Assembly: GCF_003203515.1 (NCBI RefSeq)
Contig: NZ_BGNG01000002.1
Span: forward strand, 372,001 to 436,000
DNA length: 64,000 bases
Reading direction: 5' to 3'
Source: Glaciecola sp. KUL10
GTDB lineage: Bacteria > Pseudomonadota > Gammaproteobacteria > Enterobacterales > Alteromonadaceae
Shown here: piece by piece, positions 63,719-64,000 of the stretch
Numbering within the stretch: the stretch's first letter is position 1
Layout of the letters: the number at the start of each line of letters is the position of its first letter
The notes under the pieces: generated by a model
Databases searched by the model: none
Seen by the model: only the letters and a program-made list of their open reading frames with translations
What the model was told of the DNA's origin: nothing
Program-made: the position numbers and the translations under genes

Positions 63719-64000
63719 ATGCTTCACGATAAGACTCAATCATTGCGATATTTTTGGTTTACCAATACGCTGTTTTGGTTGGCCGTTTTGGGCGTAATGA
63801 CGCATGTTCAATATACTGCGATTTTCGAGACAGAATATCGTTTGACCTGGGTTCAAACTTGGCTGCGCTTGAGTCCTTGGTATCTTTCGTGGATCCCGTT
63901 AACCAGCGCTATTTTCAGTTTAGTCCGTTATTGCGACAAGCAGCAATTTTCAAAGATACGAAGTGCGCTGCATTATTTTGCGGCCTGTGTATTGCTCTTA
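63719..64000 (+). CDS. N-terminus of a membrane protein, possibly LytS/YehU-type sensor kinase
   Basis: The frame opens at ATG 63719 and is open to the window end (94 codons). It begins MLHDKTQSLRYFWFTNTLFW and shows hydrophobic segments around WFTNTLFWLAVLGVMT, LSPWYLSWIPLTSAIFSLV and LHYFAACVLLL, with charged turns between. This layout resembles the multi-helix input domain of LytS/YehU-type histidine kinases that pair with LytTR regulators and often stand near TonB receptors in Alteromonadales. The catalytic part is outside the window, so the call is tentative. Confidence 0.5.
   Translation, partial: MLHDKTQSLRYFWFTNTLFWLAVLGVMTHVQYTAIFETEYRLTWVQTWLRLSPWYLSWIPLTSAIFSLVRYCDKQQFSKIRSALHYFAACVLLL

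Overview
The window reads as a chromosomal segment of a marine gammaproteobacterium, most likely of the order Alteromonadales. Evidence: gammaproteobacterial housekeeping proteins with E. coli-like sequence and order (dksA-gluQRS, ftsY-ftsE-ftsX ... rpoH, mutH/rppH-ptsP-lgt-thyA, rluA-rapA, metJ/metF), an AT-rich composition, a DUF2959 lipoprotein, many TonB-dependent receptors, and a receptor / tryptophan-halogenase-like / LacI / sugar-permease locus of the kind common in that order. No rRNA, tRNA, CRISPR array, prophage or intact insertion sequence was recognised. Species-level placement is not possible from this reading.

Layout. 1-5.4 kb: gluQRS (runs off the left edge) and dksA, pepB, a small HTH protein, a MarC/YhgN membrane protein, a DUF416 protein, rsmD. 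5.5-12 kb: the ftsY-ftsE-ftsX cell-division/secretion cluster and rpoH, interrupted by two opposed tandem EAL-like/HDOD signalling genes. 12-17.8 kb: fabY/yiiD-like, dtd, pip, a TM2 protein, a lipoprotein, metJ diverging from metF with Met boxes, and a yihY-like gene. 17.8-20.6 kb: a half-length, catalytically dead malate synthase G homologue diverging from a RamB/ScfR-type regulator. 20.6-22.6 kb: a membrane-anchored unknown protein, an OmpR-type response regulator and what looks like the wreck of its sensor gene.

22.6-33.6 kb is the main accessory locus: a flavin-dependent halogenase-like gene, a second homologue that has lost its FAD, lysine and WxWxIP motifs, a third intact halogenase-like gene, a large TonB-dependent receptor, a LacI-family repressor and an FHS-family sugar permease. 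LacI-type operators (around TGAAAGCGCTTTCA) lie before the halogenase pair, the receptor and the permease, so these genes probably form one sugar-responsive regulon.

33.7-42.2 kb: ferredoxin, mutH, and the rppH-ptsP-TSUP-lgt-thyA operon, followed by a receiver-CheC/CheX protein and a PAS-GGDEF cyclase. 42.2-50 kb: two little-known proteins, rluA-rapA, a PIN-PhoH ATPase and a receiver-GGDEF protein. 50-53.4 kb: a histidine-rich TonB-dependent receptor preceded by two Zur-like boxes (probable zinc receptor, ZnuD type) and a thioredoxin-like protein. 53.5-58 kb: a sugar-porter MFS protein, an odd AraC protein with apparently degenerate kinase-like and receiver-like domains, rlmF and an SRAP (YedK) protein. 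58-64 kb: a NIT-domain chemoreceptor, a third large TonB-dependent receptor and the start of a membrane protein resembling LytS/YehU-type sensor kinases, cut by the right edge.

The best candidates for undescribed biology are the halogenase/pseudo-halogenase/receptor regulon, the half-length malate synthase G beside its presumed regulator, the degenerate kinase-receiver-AraC protein, and the Zur-controlled histidine-rich receptor.
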